64,000 nucleotides of DNA from Streptomyces sp. NBC_01454 (GCF_036227565.1 NZ_CP109460.1:1674001-1738000), one strand, 5' to 3'. Positions 17,224 to 26,964 are shown, counted from the stretch's first letter. Numbers and translations are program-made. The notes: generated from the sequence alone by a model not told the origin.

Positions 17224-17528
17224 GGCGTCACCCGGCTCGCACGGCGACGGCGTACGCCGGGCGCGCCACGGCACCGGGGGCCCCGGCCACCCCGGCCCCC
17301 CCGGTCTCCCCGGTCTCCCCGGTCTCCCCGGTCTCCCCGGCCGCCCGCTCTCCCCGGCCGCCCGGTCTCTCCGGCCGCCCCGGGCGGCTCACCCGACGGC
17401 AGTAGTCCCCGCCGGGGAGTCACCGCGGGGCAGCTCGGCCGGACACCGCTTCGTACCCGGCCTCGTCGTCCCGCGCGCCCGCGGCGTGCGCCGGTCGCGA
17501 CTCCCCGGGGCCGGCGGGAATCGGAGCG
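17224..17528. other. Spacer between convergent genes
   Basis: About 300 G/C-rich bases follow the DUF456 gene. They contain a 9-bp tandem repeat (listed separately) and otherwise nothing recognisable. The spacer ends at the strong hairpin next to rsgA. Confidence 0.4.
17303..17338. repeat. Tandem 9-bp repeat, four exact copies
   Basis: The unit GGTCTCCCC occurs four times head to tail, flanked by degenerate copies mixed with CCGCCCGG. It lies in the spacer between the convergent DUF456 and rsgA genes. Confidence 0.8.
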
Positions 17529-17566
17529 GGCGGACGGGGGAGGGACCGGCCCCTCCCCCGTCCGCC
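17529..17566. terminator. Perfect 16-bp stem hairpin downstream of rsgA
   Basis: The left arm 17529-17544 and right arm 17551-17566 are exactly complementary over 16 bp around the 6-base loop ACCGGC. The right arm ends 3 bases from the rsgA stop. Both convergent genes could use it. It has no U-tract, as is usual for Streptomyces. Confidence 0.85.
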
Positions 17567-17569
17567 GTC

Positions 17570-18739
17570 TCAGCCCCGCGGTCCCCGCTTCCGCTCCATC
17601 ATGTGCCGGCCCAGCGCCTGCTTCTGCCGCCATTCCCGGCGGATCTCGGCGCGCAGCCGGGCGTCGGTCTTCGCCACGATGTGCTGGTTCTCGCGCTGCA
17701 GCTTGCCGTAGCTCTCCAGCCGGCGGACGGACAACTCGCCGCTCTCGACGGCCTCTTGCACCGCGCAGCCCGGTTCGGCACGGTGTGCGCAGTCGTGGAA
17801 GCGGCACTGCTCGGCCAGCTCCTCGACGTCCGCGAACGTCCGGGCGAGCCCGGCCCGCGCGTCCCACATCCCGACGCCGCGCAGCCCCGGTGTGTCGATG
17901 AGGACCCCGCCGCCGGGCAGCGGCCGCAGATCGCGGGTGGTCGTGGTGTGCCGCCCCTTGCCGTCGCGGTCGCGGGTCTCCTGCACCCGCTGCACCTCCT
18001 CCCCGACGAGGGCGTTGACCAGCGTGGATTTGCCCGCTCCGGACCGGCCCAGCAGGACGGAGGTGCCGCCGGCGAGCACGGTACGGAGCACATCGAGCCC
18101 GTCACCGGTCGCCGCGCTGACCGCCAGCACCGGCACACCGGGGGCCACGGATTCGGTATCCGTGACGAGATGCGCGACGCCCTCCGGGGCCCCGGCCAGG
18201 TCCACCTTGGTCAGCACGACCACGGGCCGCGCCCCGCCCGCCGGGGAGAGGGCGGCGGCGTCCAGCGGCCCCTCGTCGGCCGCGCTGGACATCGCCAGCG
18301 CCAGGAACCGCTCGATCCGCCCGGGGTCCAGCGGTTCCGCGAGCGACACACAGATGACGATGTGGTCGAGGTTGGTGGCCAGCACCTGGCCCTCGGCCCG
18401 TTTCGAGGACGTGGACCGCACGAATGCCGTACGGCGCGGCAGCAACGCCCGTACGACGCCGTCGACATGGGCCTTGCTGCGGCCGAGGTCGAGCGCGGCC
18501 CAGTCCCCCGTGCACGGCACGCGCATCGGGTCGCTGGTCGCCACCGGCGCGGTGTCGGCCAGCACGGTCCGGACGCCGTCGCCGTCCGGCACGACGGCAT
18601 CCACCCGCCCGCGGTCCACGCGGACGATCCGGCCGGGGCGGAGCCCCTGCTCGGCAAAGGGAACGAAACTCTCCGCGAACCCCTGGTCCCAGCCGTAGGC
18701 GGACAGCGGGTGCGCAGCGGAGAAAGTGAGAGGGAACAA
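17570..18739 (-). CDS. rsgA: Ribosome small subunit-dependent GTPase A
   Basis: A 389-aa circularly permuted GTPase that assists late 30S maturation. G4 (TKVD, 177-180) precedes G1 (GRSGAGKST, 231-239) and G3 (DTPG, 282-285), which is the defining order. An OB-fold region lies at about 35-110, and a zinc site at 312-325 (CRFHDCAH followed by C325). The threonine-rich switch region GRHTTTTRDL is present. The start is TTG: an in-frame stop lies just upstream and no ATG or GTG precedes the conserved HPLSAYGWD block. A 24-residue small ORF lies 67 bases upstream on the same strand. Confidence 0.93.
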   Translation of the reverse strand: MFPLTFSAAHPLSAYGWDQGFAESFVPFAEQGLRPGRIVRVDRGRVDAVVPDGDGVRTVLADTAPVATSDPMRVPCTGDWAALDLGRSKAHVDGVVRALLPRRTAFVRSTSSKRAEGQVLATNLDHIVICVSLAEPLDPGRIERFLALAMSSAADEGPLDAAALSPAGGARPVVVLTKVDLAGAPEGVAHLVTDTESVAPGVPVLAVSAATGDGLDVLRTVLAGGTSVLLGRSGAGKSTLVNALVGEEVQRVQETRDRDGKGRHTTTTRDLRPLPGGGVLIDTPGLRGVGMWDARAGLARTFADVEELAEQCRFHDCAHRAEPGCAVQEAVESGELSVRRLESYGKLQRENQHIVAKTDARLRAEIRREWRQKQALGRHMMERKRGPRG

Positions 18740-18806
18740 CGGGATGGCCCTTCAGAGGGTGGGTCCCGGCGCCGCGCGCCACGCGCGGAAAAGAGCGGAA
18801 ATCGAG

Positions 18807-18881
18807 TCAGCCGGAGACCACAGGGGTGAGGTGGATGAACTCCTGAATGCGGGCAGTGCCCACCGCAGTGACAGTCGTCAA
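18807..18881 (-). CDS. Unrecognised 24-residue small ORF upstream of rsgA
   Basis: A short frame of 25 codons including the stop. It starts at TTG with GGAGG at 18890-18894, 8 bases upstream, which is ideal spacing. A GTG at 18890 would add three residues but overlaps that site. The peptide ends in TARIQEFIHLTPVVSG. Third positions are about 80% G or C, as in real genes of this genome. It is followed after 67 bases by rsgA on the same strand and lies opposite the large SpoIIE sensor. It is not the arginine/histidine-type leader peptide common in Streptomyces. It could be a leader peptide controlling rsgA, a signalling peptide or a chance ORF. Confidence 0.5.
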   Translation of the reverse strand: MTTVTAVGTARIQEFIHLTPVVSG

Positions 18882-19119
18882 TGTCCTCACCTCCCGGTTG
18901 CTCGCACGGCTGACGACGGCGGCTCCTGCCGCCGTCCCGAACGCCGCAGACGCTAGCGCGGTACCCGTCAGGGGCGCCACGGGTTTTTCCGCACGGGGCA
19001 GACCGGCACCGCACGGGGGGGCGCGCCCTCGTCCGGCGACTCCTGCGTGCCGGTTTGCCGCAGCCCGGCGCCGAGAGAGCCGAACACCCCATAGCTGGAC
19101 ACAATGCTAAATATGGGTC

Positions 19120-21954
19120 ATGAGGAGAATCTTCCGGCGAGAAGGTGACGATTCCCCGGGGTCGTCACGCTCCCGGGGACGGCACCTGCGCTCGCTGCTG
19201 ACCACCCACAGCGTCGCGGGCCAGGTGTTCCTACTCCAGCTCGCGCTCACCGTGCTGCTGGTCGTCGCGGCGCTGCTGGCCCTCTTCCTCCAGTCGGAGC
19301 GCGCGGGCTCGCAGGCGGCCCGGCAGCGTTCGCTCGTCGGCGCGGAGACCTTCGCCCGGGCGCCGGGAACCCTCGCTGCCATGCGCTCCGCCGACCCGAC
19401 GGCGGTCCTGCAGCCCGCGGCGGAGGCGGCCCGCAAGGCCTCCGGTGTGGACTTCATCGTCGTGCTCCGGCCCGACGGCGTCCGCTGGACCCACCCCGAT
19501 CCCCGCCTGATCGGCAAGCACGTCGTCGTCCGGCCGCCGCTCGACGGCCGGACGCACACCGCCACGTTCACCACGTCCCTCGGGCCCGCGGTGAGCACCA
19601 CGGTGCCGGTCCGCGCGAAGAGCGGCTCGATCGCCGGACTGGTCTCCGTCGGGATCCGCGTCCACCAGGAGGACGAGTGGACGGTGCACCAGCTGCCGCT
19701 GCTGCTCGGCTCCGCCGCCGGGGCGCTGCTGCTGGTCACCGGCGGGGCGGCATGGGTGAGCCAGCGGCTGCGGCGGCAGACGCACGGGCTGCATCCGGCC
19801 GAGATGCGGGAGATGTACGACCACCACGACGCGGTGCTGCACGCCGTGCGGGAGGGCGTACTGATCATCAGCCATGACGGGGTGCTGCTGCTGGCGAACG
19901 ACGAGGCCCGGCGGCTGCTGGAACTTCCCGCGGACGCGGAGCGGCGCCCGGTCGCCGACCTGGACCTGTCGGCGCGGATGAGCGCCCTGCTGACCTCGGG
20001 CCGGACCGCGAGCGACGAGGTGCATCTGGCCGGCGACCGGCTGCTCGCGGTGAACGTCCGCCCGGCGGCGCCCCGCAGCGGCCCGGCCGGGACCGTGGTG
20101 ACGCTGCGGGACAGCACCGAGCTGCGGGCCCTGGCCGGGCGGGCGGGGGTGGCACAGGAGCGGCTGAAGCTGATCTACGACGCGGGGCTGCGGATCGGCA
20201 CCACGCTGGACGTGGGGCGCACCGCCGAGGAGCTGGCGGCCGTCGCGGTCCCCCGGTTCGCCGATGTGGTCACCGTCGAACTGCTGGAACCCGTGCTGCA
20301 CGGCGACGAACCGGTGGCCGGGGCGGCTCCGGGGCTGCGGCGGATGGCGGTCTGCGGCGTCCCCGAGGAGTCGGCGATCTACCGGCTGGGCGACGCCATT
20401 TCGGCGGTGCCCGGCGCCCCGATGGCCGAGGTGCTGACCAGCGGACGGCCGGTTCTCCTGCGGGACCTGCGCACGACGTACGAGTGGCGGCGGCAGGACG
20501 TGGCGGGCGCCCGGCGCGTGCTGGAGCAGGGGATCCGGTCGCTGATCGCCGTACCGCTGCAGGCGCGCGGGGTGATCCTCGGCGTCGCCAACTTCTGGCG
20601 GTCCGACCTCTCCGGCCGCTTCGAGGAGGAGGACATGGCGTTCGCCGAGGAGCTGACCGCGCGGGCCGCGGTCGCCATCGACAACGCCCGCCGCTACACC
20701 CGTGAGCACACCACGGCCGTCACCCTGCAGCGCAGTCTGCTGCCGCAGACCCTGCCCGAGCAGTCCGCCCTGGAGGTGGCCCACCGCTATCTGCCGGCGC
20801 ACGCCGGGGTCGGCGGCGACTGGTTCGACGTCATCCCGCTGCCCGGCGCCCGGGTGGCGCTGGTGGTCGGCGATGTCGTCGGACACGGGCTGCACGCCGC
20901 CGCCACCATGGGCCGGCTGCGTACCGCGGTCCACAACTTCTCCGCCCTCGACCTGCCGCCCGACGAGCTGCTGAGCCATCTGGACGAACTGGTCAGCCAT
21001 ATCGACACCGACGAGGCGCGGGCGGCCGGCACCTGCGACGAGGGGGTGTGGCCGGGCGGTGTGCCCGCGGACGCCGACGGCGGGCCGGAGGGGGCGGGGC
21101 GCCCCGGCATCACCGGCGCGAGCTGTCTGTACGCCATCTACGACCCGGTGGGCGGCCGGACCACCCTGGCCACGGCAGGCCACCCCGGGCCGGCCGTGAT
21201 CGGCCCCGACGGCACCGTCACGTTCCCCGAGGTGCCCGTCTCCCCGCCGCTGGGCCTGGGCGGCAGCGTGCCGGTGGAGACCGCGGAGCTCACCCTGCGC
21301 GAGGGCTCCCGGCTGGTGCTGTACACGGACGGGCTGGTCGAGAACCGTGACCGCGCCATCGACGCCGGCCTGGAGCTGCTGCGTACGGCCCTGGCCGCCG
21401 GGGCGGACCGCACCCCGGAGCAGACCTGTACGGCGGTCCTCGACGCGATGCTGCCCGACCACCCCAGCGACGACATCGCCCTGCTGGTGGCCCGTACCCG
21501 GCTGCTGGGCCCCGGCAGCGTCGCCGACTGGGAGGTGCCCTCCGACCCGGCCGCGGTCGCGCCCGTCCGGGCGGCCTGTCTGGAGATGCTGGCGTCCTGG
21601 GGCCTGACGGCGGTCCAGTTCACCACCGAGCTGATCCTCAGCGAGCTGCTCACCAACGCCATCCGCTACGGCACCCAGCCGATCCGGGTCCGCCTGCTGC
21701 TCGACCGGAGCCTGATCTGCGAGGTCTCCGACGGCACCAGCGCCTCGCCGCATCTGCGCCGGGCCGCCACCACGGACGAGGGCGGCCGCGGGCTCTTCCT
21801 CGTCGCCCAGTTCGCCCAGCGCTGGGGTACCCGCTACACCCCCGGCGGCAAGGTCATCTGGACCGAACAGTCCCTCGACGGCCGCCGGCCGGACACCGGC
21901 CCGGAGTCGGCCGACGACATCCTCGACCAGTGGGACGACGTGCCCGAGCTGTGA
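19120..21954 (+). CDS. Membrane sensor SpoIIE phosphatase with Cache, PAS, GAF and HATPase domains
   Basis: A 944-aa multidomain sensor. TM1 lies at about 33-60, an extracytoplasmic single-Cache domain (GVDFIVVLRPDGVRWTHPD) at 60-190, TM2 at 192-215, PAS at 230-320 and GAF at 345-530. A SpoIIE/PP2C phosphatase domain follows at 540-800 with all metal motifs (GGDWFDVI, VGDVVGHGL, YTDGLVE, SDDIALLV), then an RsbW-like HATPase at about 815-930 (ELLTNAIRYG, GRGLFLVAQFAQRWG). Kinase-like and phosphatase modules in one chain suggest partner switching of anti-sigma antagonists in response to an external ligand. The start is ATG after a relatively A/T-rich stretch (CTAAATATGGGTC), and no good Shine-Dalgarno is visible. 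Confidence 0.93.
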   Translation: MRRIFRREGDDSPGSSRSRGRHLRSLLTTHSVAGQVFLLQLALTVLLVVAALLALFLQSERAGSQAARQRSLVGAETFARAPGTLAAMRSADPTAVLQPAAEAARKASGVDFIVVLRPDGVRWTHPDPRLIGKHVVVRPPLDGRTHTATFTTSLGPAVSTTVPVRAKSGSIAGLVSVGIRVHQEDEWTVHQLPLLLGSAAGALLLVTGGAAWVSQRLRRQTHGLHPAEMREMYDHHDAVLHAVREGVLIISHDGVLLLANDEARRLLELPADAERRPVADLDLSARMSALLTSGRTASDEVHLAGDRLLAVNVRPAAPRSGPAGTVVTLRDSTELRALAGRAGVAQERLKLIYDAGLRIGTTLDVGRTAEELAAVAVPRFADVVTVELLEPVLHGDEPVAGAAPGLRRMAVCGVPEESAIYRLGDAISAVPGAPMAEVLTSGRPVLLRDLRTTYEWRRQDVAGARRVLEQGIRSLIAVPLQARGVILGVANFWRSDLSGRFEEEDMAFAEELTARAAVAIDNARRYTREHTTAVTLQRSLLPQTLPEQSALEVAHRYLPAHAGVGGDWFDVIPLPGARVALVVGDVVGHGLHAAATMGRLRTAVHNFSALDLPPDELLSHLDELVSHIDTDEARAAGTCDEGVWPGGVPADADGGPEGAGRPGITGASCLYAIYDPVGGRTTLATAGHPGPAVIGPDGTVTFPEVPVSPPLGLGGSVPVETAELTLREGSRLVLYTDGLVENRDRAIDAGLELLRTALAAGADRTPEQTCTAVLDAMLPDHPSDDIALLVARTRLLGPGSVADWEVPSDPAAVAPVRAACLEMLASWGLTAVQFTTELILSELLTNAIRYGTQPIRVRLLLDRSLICEVSDGTSASPHLRRAATTDEGGRGLFLVAQFAQRWGTRYTPGGKVIWTEQSLDGRRPDTGPESADDILDQWDDVPEL

Positions 21955-21989
21955 CGGTGACGGGCGGGCGCCGCCCCCGCCATGACCGG

Positions 21990-22439
21990 TCAGCCCGCCG
22001 TGCGGCGCCGGACGGCGCGCAGGGCGGCGGCCCCGCACGCGCCCGCGGCAGCGGCGCAGCAGAGCACCAGCAGACCCGTCCGGTCCTGCGCCCGGAACGC
22101 CAGGTCGGAGTGCCCGTTCAGCACGAAGCCGTCGTAGAACAGCCACGACACCAGGGCCACGCCGGGCACCGCGACCGGCCGGGCGAGCGCGGCGACGGCC
22201 ACCGTCAGCAGGACGAAGACGGCCGGCGCGACCGGGGCACGGGCACCGGGCCCGGCCAGCGTCAGGGCGGTCACCAGCAGCGCCGCGCCCACCGCGCCGA
22301 GCGGCAGGGCGAGATCACGGACGAGGGTGCCGCGGCGCAGCGCCGGGCGGGCCGGGCGCGCGCGGAGCGCCGTCGCCCGCGACAGCGGCAGGTGACAGCG
22401 GGGGCGGTGCACGGACACCGGCCGGTGGAGGACGGCCAC
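21990..22439 (-). CDS. Small DUF4118-like membrane protein
   Basis: A 149-aa protein with about four hydrophobic segments (roughly residues 38-58, 62-82, 84-103 and 122-142). The block SWLFYDGFVLNGHSDLAF between helices recalls the membrane region of KdpD-type DUF4118 proteins. The start is GTG at 22439 with AGGAGG 8 bases upstream, favoured over a longer ORF whose N-terminus is low-complexity. It is convergent with the SpoIIE sensor and divergent from the APC permease. Its function is unknown. Confidence 0.72.
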   Translation of the reverse strand: MAVLHRPVSVHRPRCHLPLSRATALRARPARPALRRGTLVRDLALPLGAVGAALLVTALTLAGPGARAPVAPAVFVLLTVAVAALARPVAVPGVALVSWLFYDGFVLNGHSDLAFRAQDRTGLLVLCCAAAAGACGAAALRAVRRRTAG

Positions 22440-22738
22440 GGGGAACACCTCCTGCTGCGGCCCCTGCGGCGGACCGGTCCGGTCCCGTGGACCCGCGGTG
22501 GACCCTTGCCGCCAGACTGCGCGCCGCCCGCCGCGCGGGAGCGCCGCGGCCCGGACCTTAACACCGTGCGTACGGGCGGCGGACGCTTCTTGACGCGTTA
22601 CTGACGCGCCACTGACGCCGGGAGCGCGCGGCCGATGCCGTCCGGTGCGGGGCGGGCCGCGGCACCGTTCGCACGGTGATGCATACTCGCTGCTCGTTGC
22701 CCGAACCCGACGACCGATCACCGGCAGGACGTACTCAG

Positions 22739-24709
22739 ATGACCACCACTGTCCAGGCGGACCCCACGACTCCCGCCACCACCTCCCGGCGGTGGCGCGC
22801 CTGGCTCCTGGACGGGCTGAGCAGCCAGGCCGCCCGCCACCCCGGCCCGCACGGCACCCCGCCGGCCGAGCACAAGGGGCACTCCTGGTGGCGCGTCATG
22901 TGCCTCACGGGTGTCGACTACTTCTCGACGCTGGGCTACCAGCCGGGGATCGCCGCGCTGGCGGCCGGGCTGCTCTCGCCGTTCGCCACCCTCGTCCTGA
23001 TCGCGCTGACCCTGTTCGGTGCCCTGCCGGTGTACCGCAGGGTCGCCAAGGAGAGCCCGAACGGCGAGGGTTCGATCGCGATGCTGGAGCGGCTGCTGCC
23101 GTGGTGGGCGGGCAAGCTGCTGGTCCTGGTGCTGCTGGGGTTCGCCGCCACCGACTTCATCATCACGATGACGCTGTCGGCCGCGGACGCCTCGGCGCAC
23201 GTGGTGGAGAATCCGTTCGCCCCTCCGCTGCTGCACGGCGCGAACCTGTGGATCACCCTGGTGCTGCTGGCCGCCCTGGGCGCGGTGTTCCTCAAGGGCT
23301 TCCGTGAGGCGATCGGCATAGCCGTCGGCCTGGTCGGGACCTATCTGGCGCTGAACATCGTGGTCCTGGCCACCTCGGCCTGGCAGGTGCTGTCGCACCC
23401 CGTGGTGATCGACAACTGGTGGGGCGCCATGACCGCCGCGCACTCCTCGCCGCTGGCGATCGTCGGGGTGGCGCTGCTGGTCTTCCCCAAGCTGGCGCTG
23501 GGCATGTCCGGCTTCGAGACCGGTGTCGCCGTCATGCCGCAGATCCAGGGCGACGCCACCGACACCCCCGCGCGCCCGGCCGGCCGGATCCGCGGCACCC
23601 GCCGGCTGCTGACCACCGCGGCGCTGGTCATGAGCTGCTTCCTGCTGCTGTCGAGCCTGGCGACCACCCTGCTCATCCCGCAGAAGGAGTTCGAGCCCGG
23701 CGGTTCGGCCAACGGGCGTGCGCTGGCCTATCTGGCGCACCAGCACCTCGGCGAGGCCTTCGGCACCGTCTACGACATCTCCACCATCGCCATCCTCTGG
23801 TTCGCCGGTGCCTCGGCGATGGCGGGACTGCTCAACCTCGTGCCGCGCTATCTGCCGCGTTACGGCATGGCGCCGGAGTGGGCCCGGGCGGTGCGTCCGC
23901 TGGTGCTGATCTTCCTGGCCACGGCCTTCGGCATCACCTTCTTCTTCGACGCCGACGTCGACGCGCAGAGCGGCGCCTATGCCACCGGCGTGCTGGTGCT
24001 GATGCTCTCGGCGTCCTTCGCCTCCACCGTCGCCGCCCGCCACCGCCGCCTGCGCGCGGCCACCCTCGGGTTCGGCACGATCACCCTGGTCTTCGGCTAC
24101 ACCCTGGTCACCAATGTCATCGAGCGGCCCGACGGCCTGAAGATCGCGCTGCTGTTCATCCTCGGCATCCTGCTGACCTCGTTCGCCTCACGTGTCCACC
24201 GGGCCTTCGAACTGCGCGCCGTCCACGTCGACTTCGACGAGACGGCCGAGCGGCTGATCGGCGCCGCGATGGCGGCCGGACCGCTGCGGGTCATCGCCAA
24301 CGAGCCCAACGAGCGGGACGCGGCGGGGTACCAGGAGAAGGAGTACAGCCAGCGCGAGGAGACCCATATCCCCGACGGCCGGCCGGTGCTGTTCCTGGAG
24401 GTCACCGTCCGGGACTCCTCGGACTTCACCACGGATCTGCACGTGACGGGCGAGGAGCGGTACGGGGCGCAGATCCTGCGCGTCGAGGGCGCCGGCGTGG
24501 CCAACACCATCGCCGCCGTCCTGATGCAGCTGCGCGCGCACTCCGGCCAGGTCCCGCACGCCTACTTCAACTGGACCGAGGGCCATCCGTTCAGCCATCT
24601 GCTGCGCTTCCTGGTCTTCGGTGACGGTGAGGTCGCGCCGGTCACCCGGGAGGTCCTCCGCCGCGCCGAGCCCGACCGGGCCCGGCGCCCGCGGGTCCAC
24701 GTCGGCTGA
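22739..24709 (+). CDS. APC-superfamily permease with C-terminal cytoplasmic domain
   Basis: A 656-aa transporter. It opens with a soluble 50-residue stretch and then [17 protein letters not shown], a glycine-rich unwound TM1 typical of the amino acid/polyamine/organocation superfamily. About 12 hydrophobic helices run to residue 490. The last 165 residues are soluble and end in [25 protein letters not shown]. This layout resembles KimA/KUP-like potassium carriers as much as amino acid permeases, so the substrate is open. The ATG at 22739 is chosen because the extra 21 codons upstream are atypical. It is divergent from the DUF4118-like gene. Confidence 0.85.
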   Translation: MTTTVQADPTTPATTSRRWRAWLLDGLSSQAARHPGPHGTPPAEHKGHSWWRVMCLTGVDYFSTLGYQPGIAALAAGLLSPFATLVLIALTLFGALPVYRRVAKESPNGEGSIAMLERLLPWWAGKLLVLVLLGFAATDFIITMTLSAADASAHVVENPFAPPLLHGANLWITLVLLAALGAVFLKGFREAIGIAVGLVGTYLALNIVVLATSAWQVLSHPVVIDNWWGAMTAAHSSPLAIVGVALLVFPKLALGMSGFETGVAVMPQIQGDATDTPARPAGRIRGTRRLLTTAALVMSCFLLLSSLATTLLIPQKEFEPGGSANGRALAYLAHQHLGEAFGTVYDISTIAILWFAGASAMAGLLNLVPRYLPRYGMAPEWARAVRPLVLIFLATAFGITFFFDADVDAQSGAYATGVLVLMLSASFASTVAARHRRLRAATLGFGTITLVFGYTLVTNVIERPDGLKIALLFILGILLTSFASRVHRAFELRAVHVDFDETAERLIGAAMAAGPLRVIANEPNERDAAGYQEKEYSQREETHIPDGRPVLFLEVTVRDSSDFTTDLHVTGEERYGAQILRVEGAGVANTIAAVLMQLRAHSGQVPHAYFNWTEGHPFSHLLRFLVFGDGEVAPVTREVLRRAEPDRARRPRVHVG

Positions 24710-24809
24710 TCCGGGCGGCCGCCGTCCCCCTCGGCCGGTTGTGGCAGGCTGCGCGCAGAGGCCCGGCCGGTGAGGTCGCCGGGCCGTACAGAGCGGAAGA
24801 GCGGCACCC

Positions 24810-25610
24810 ATGAACACCTCGGACACCCCGGGCCGGACGGCCGTCACCCCTGCCGTGCACCGCGCCGCCGTCGCGACGGAGACGGCGCGGTTCGTGGCGG
24901 TACTGGACGGCGCGGACCTCTCGGTCCCGGTGCCGGGCTGCCCCGGCTGGACGCTGGTGGACCTGGTCGGGCACACCGGGAACGTGCAGCGGATGTTCTC
25001 GGGCCTGCTGCGCCGGCGCGTCCAGGAGCCGCCGCGCAGCCGCGAGGTGGACTGGCAGCTGCCCACGGACGGCACGGACGACCGTGGCTGGGCCGACTGG
25101 CTGGCGGCGAGCGCGGCGGAGGCGGCCGACGCCTTCGCCGGGACCGACCCGGACGCCGCGATGTGGGCCTGGGGCGTCGACCAGCACGCCCGCTTCTGGA
25201 TGCGGCGGATGCTGTTCGAGACGCTGGTGCACCGCACCGACGCCGAGCGCGCCCTCGGTCTCCGCGCGGTGGTCGATCCCGTGCTCGCGGCCGACGGCGT
25301 GGACGAGTTCCTGGTCAATCTGCCGTTCGCGGCCTCCTTCGCCCCCAAGGTGGCGCACCTGCGCGGCAACGGCGAGACGCTCCGCTTCCGGTGCACGGAC
25401 ACGGCCGGCGACTGGCTGGTCCGCCTGGGGCCCGACGGCTTCGGCCTCGCCCCGCAGGCCGAAGCCGGCTCTGCCGACGCCGGTGTCGAGGCACCCGCCG
25501 CGGACCTGCTGCTCCTCCTGTACGGCCGCCTCGACCGCGACGCGGACACCGTCGACACCACGGGCGACGAGGAGCTGCTGGCGCGCTGGTTCGCCAACTC
25601 CGCGTTCTGA
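24810..25610 (+). CDS. Mycothiol-dependent maleylpyruvate isomerase-family (MDMPI) protein
   Basis: A 266-aa protein with an N-terminal DinB-like four-helix metal domain and a C-terminal MDMPI domain. The N-terminal block GCPGWTLVDLVGHTGNVQRM and the helix RMLFETLVHRTDAERALG carry the usual histidine and glutamate zinc ligands. The C-terminal part ends PAADLLLLLYGRL, typical of the family. Members use mycothiol as cofactor, fitting an actinomycete. The ATG is preceded by GCGGAAGAG. It appears monocistronic. The real substrate is unknown, since most family members are not maleylpyruvate isomerases. Confidence 0.9.
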   Translation: MNTSDTPGRTAVTPAVHRAAVATETARFVAVLDGADLSVPVPGCPGWTLVDLVGHTGNVQRMFSGLLRRRVQEPPRSREVDWQLPTDGTDDRGWADWLAASAAEAADAFAGTDPDAAMWAWGVDQHARFWMRRMLFETLVHRTDAERALGLRAVVDPVLAADGVDEFLVNLPFAASFAPKVAHLRGNGETLRFRCTDTAGDWLVRLGPDGFGLAPQAEAGSADAGVEAPAADLLLLLYGRLDRDADTVDTTGDEELLARWFANSAF

Positions 25611-26116
25611 GCCCGGCCGCGGCGCCGCCCCCGGCCACGGGCCGGCGCGGCGCCGCGCGAGGCACCACTCGCCACACCCCGCCCGGAGACCGGCGGCACG
25701 GCCCGCCCGATGAGAGGCGGCGCACCCCGCTCCGTGGCCCCGGTCCGCGCGCCGCACGACGTGAGCGCCGCGCCGTTCGACGAGATCACCCCGGCCGCTC
25801 GCGTCGATGCCGCCCCGTCGCCCGCATCACGCTCCCATCACGTCCTGTCGACCACCCGGTCTCAAGAATCGCTACCGCCCGGTAAATGACGAGCCATCGG
25901 CTATACCCGGTAAGCGAGTTGAGGCGTGAAATCGGACAGATAGCGCACATCCCCCGCACCACGGTCTCCAGGGCCCCGCACGCCTTCAATCCGAAGGGCG
26001 AACTGGAGATTCGTACGTATGGACCATCTGTTAATCTGCCCGCTCCTGGATGTTCCTCCATCTCCAGTCCCCCCCAAGCACCCTTCGTCCGCCGGGTGCA
26101 GCGAGGTGTCCCGAAC
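25611..26116. other. Intergenic region of about 500 bases
   Basis: No supported gene lies here. The part from about 25860 to 26060 is clearly more A/T-rich than its surroundings (for example around 25865-25890 and 26005-26035) and probably carries the promoter of the XRE-type gene. An open frame from 25886 runs in phase into that gene, but its N-terminal residues look non-coding. Confidence 0.45.
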
Positions 26117-26842
26117 GTGTACAGCACTCCCTTCTCCCCCGCAGAAGCCAGATCCGCGCGGGCCCGGGTGGGCCTGAGCACGGCTCAGGTGGCCCAGGCC
26201 ATGACGGCGTGCGGAGCGCCGGTGCGTCCCGAGCTCGTCGAGGCCTGGGAGTACGGCGCGCAGTTCCCGACCGAGCCTCAGCTGTTCGCCCTGGCCGACG
26301 TCCTGTGGTGCCCGCCGACGGTGCTGATGGGTGTCGAGCCGCGGACCCTGGCCGAACACCGGATGGCCCGCCAGCTGAGCGTGGAGCGGCTGGCGCAGCT
26401 GATCGACATGGACCCGGCCCGCTACCATGCGGCCGAGGCGGCGCAGCAGTGGACGGGTGACTACCGGCAGACCAAGGCGCTGGTGGACGCGCTCGGGCTG
26501 TCGCTGCGCAAGCTGATCGGCGTGATGGGGCACAACGAGGAGCTGGCCGGGCATCTGCGGACGGCCATCGACGGGCGCTGGAAGTCGCATGTCGGCCCGG
26601 TCGTCACGATCACCACACTGAACAAGACCCGGGTGGGCGACGCGCTGCGCACGATGCATGCGGAGTTCGCGGAGTTCTCCGAGCGCTACATGGGGCACGT
26701 GGTGGCGCGTAACGACGACTCCCGCCTCAAGCAGGTCGCCGCCGAGCGTTCGGCGTATCTGCGCCGGCTGGTCGACCACTTCTGGGAGCTGATCGGGGAC
26801 GCGGGCGAGGCACCGCCGTTCAACACCGTGACCACGCACTGA
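26117..26842 (+). CDS. XRE-type helix-turn-helix regulator
   Basis: A 241-aa protein with two successive HTH-like segments: residues about 8-65 (ARVGLSTAQVAQAM, VEAWEYGAQFPTEPQL) and about 75-135 (RMARQLSVERLAQLIDM). The C-terminal 100 residues have no recognised effector domain. The GTG at 26117 is preferred because the first HTH starts soon after it; GAGG lies about 10 bases upstream. An in-frame ATG at 25886 would add 77 residues without domain character. It is convergent with the nucleobase permease, separated by a strong hairpin. Confidence 0.8.
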   Translation: MYSTPFSPAEARSARARVGLSTAQVAQAMTACGAPVRPELVEAWEYGAQFPTEPQLFALADVLWCPPTVLMGVEPRTLAEHRMARQLSVERLAQLIDMDPARYHAAEAAQQWTGDYRQTKALVDALGLSLRKLIGVMGHNEELAGHLRTAIDGRWKSHVGPVVTITTLNKTRVGDALRTMHAEFAEFSERYMGHVVARNDDSRLKQVAAERSAYLRRLVDHFWELIGDAGEAPPFNTVTTH

Positions 26843-26864
26843 CGGGACGGTGCGCGGCGGGGCG

Positions 26865-26888
26865 CGGAGGGGCGGAGGGGCGGAGGGG
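26865..26888. repeat. Tandem 8-bp repeat, three copies
   Basis: The unit CGGAGGGG is repeated three times just after the XRE-type gene and before the terminator hairpin. It is simple G-rich spacer DNA. Confidence 0.7.
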
Positions 26889-26910
26889 CCGACGGACGGA
26901 AAGCGGAAAC

Positions 26911-26948
26911 GGGCGGGGCGGGACCTGGTGACAGGTCCCGCCCCGCCC
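26911..26948. terminator. Perfect 17-bp stem with GTGA tetraloop, bidirectional terminator
   Basis: The arms 26911-26927 and 26932-26948 pair without mismatch around the loop GTGA, a GNRA-type tetraloop in RNA. It sits between the convergent ends of the XRE-type regulator and the nucleobase permease, 17 bases from the latter's stop. Confidence 0.88.
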
Positions 26949-26964
26949 GCGGCCGTTGGCGGAC

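Noticed and set aside
19231..22146. Long open frame on the - strand opposite the SpoIIE sensor
   Set aside because: It is a shadow of a gene with complete domain structure. Its composition is Gln/Arg/Gly/His-rich and has no recognisable fold.
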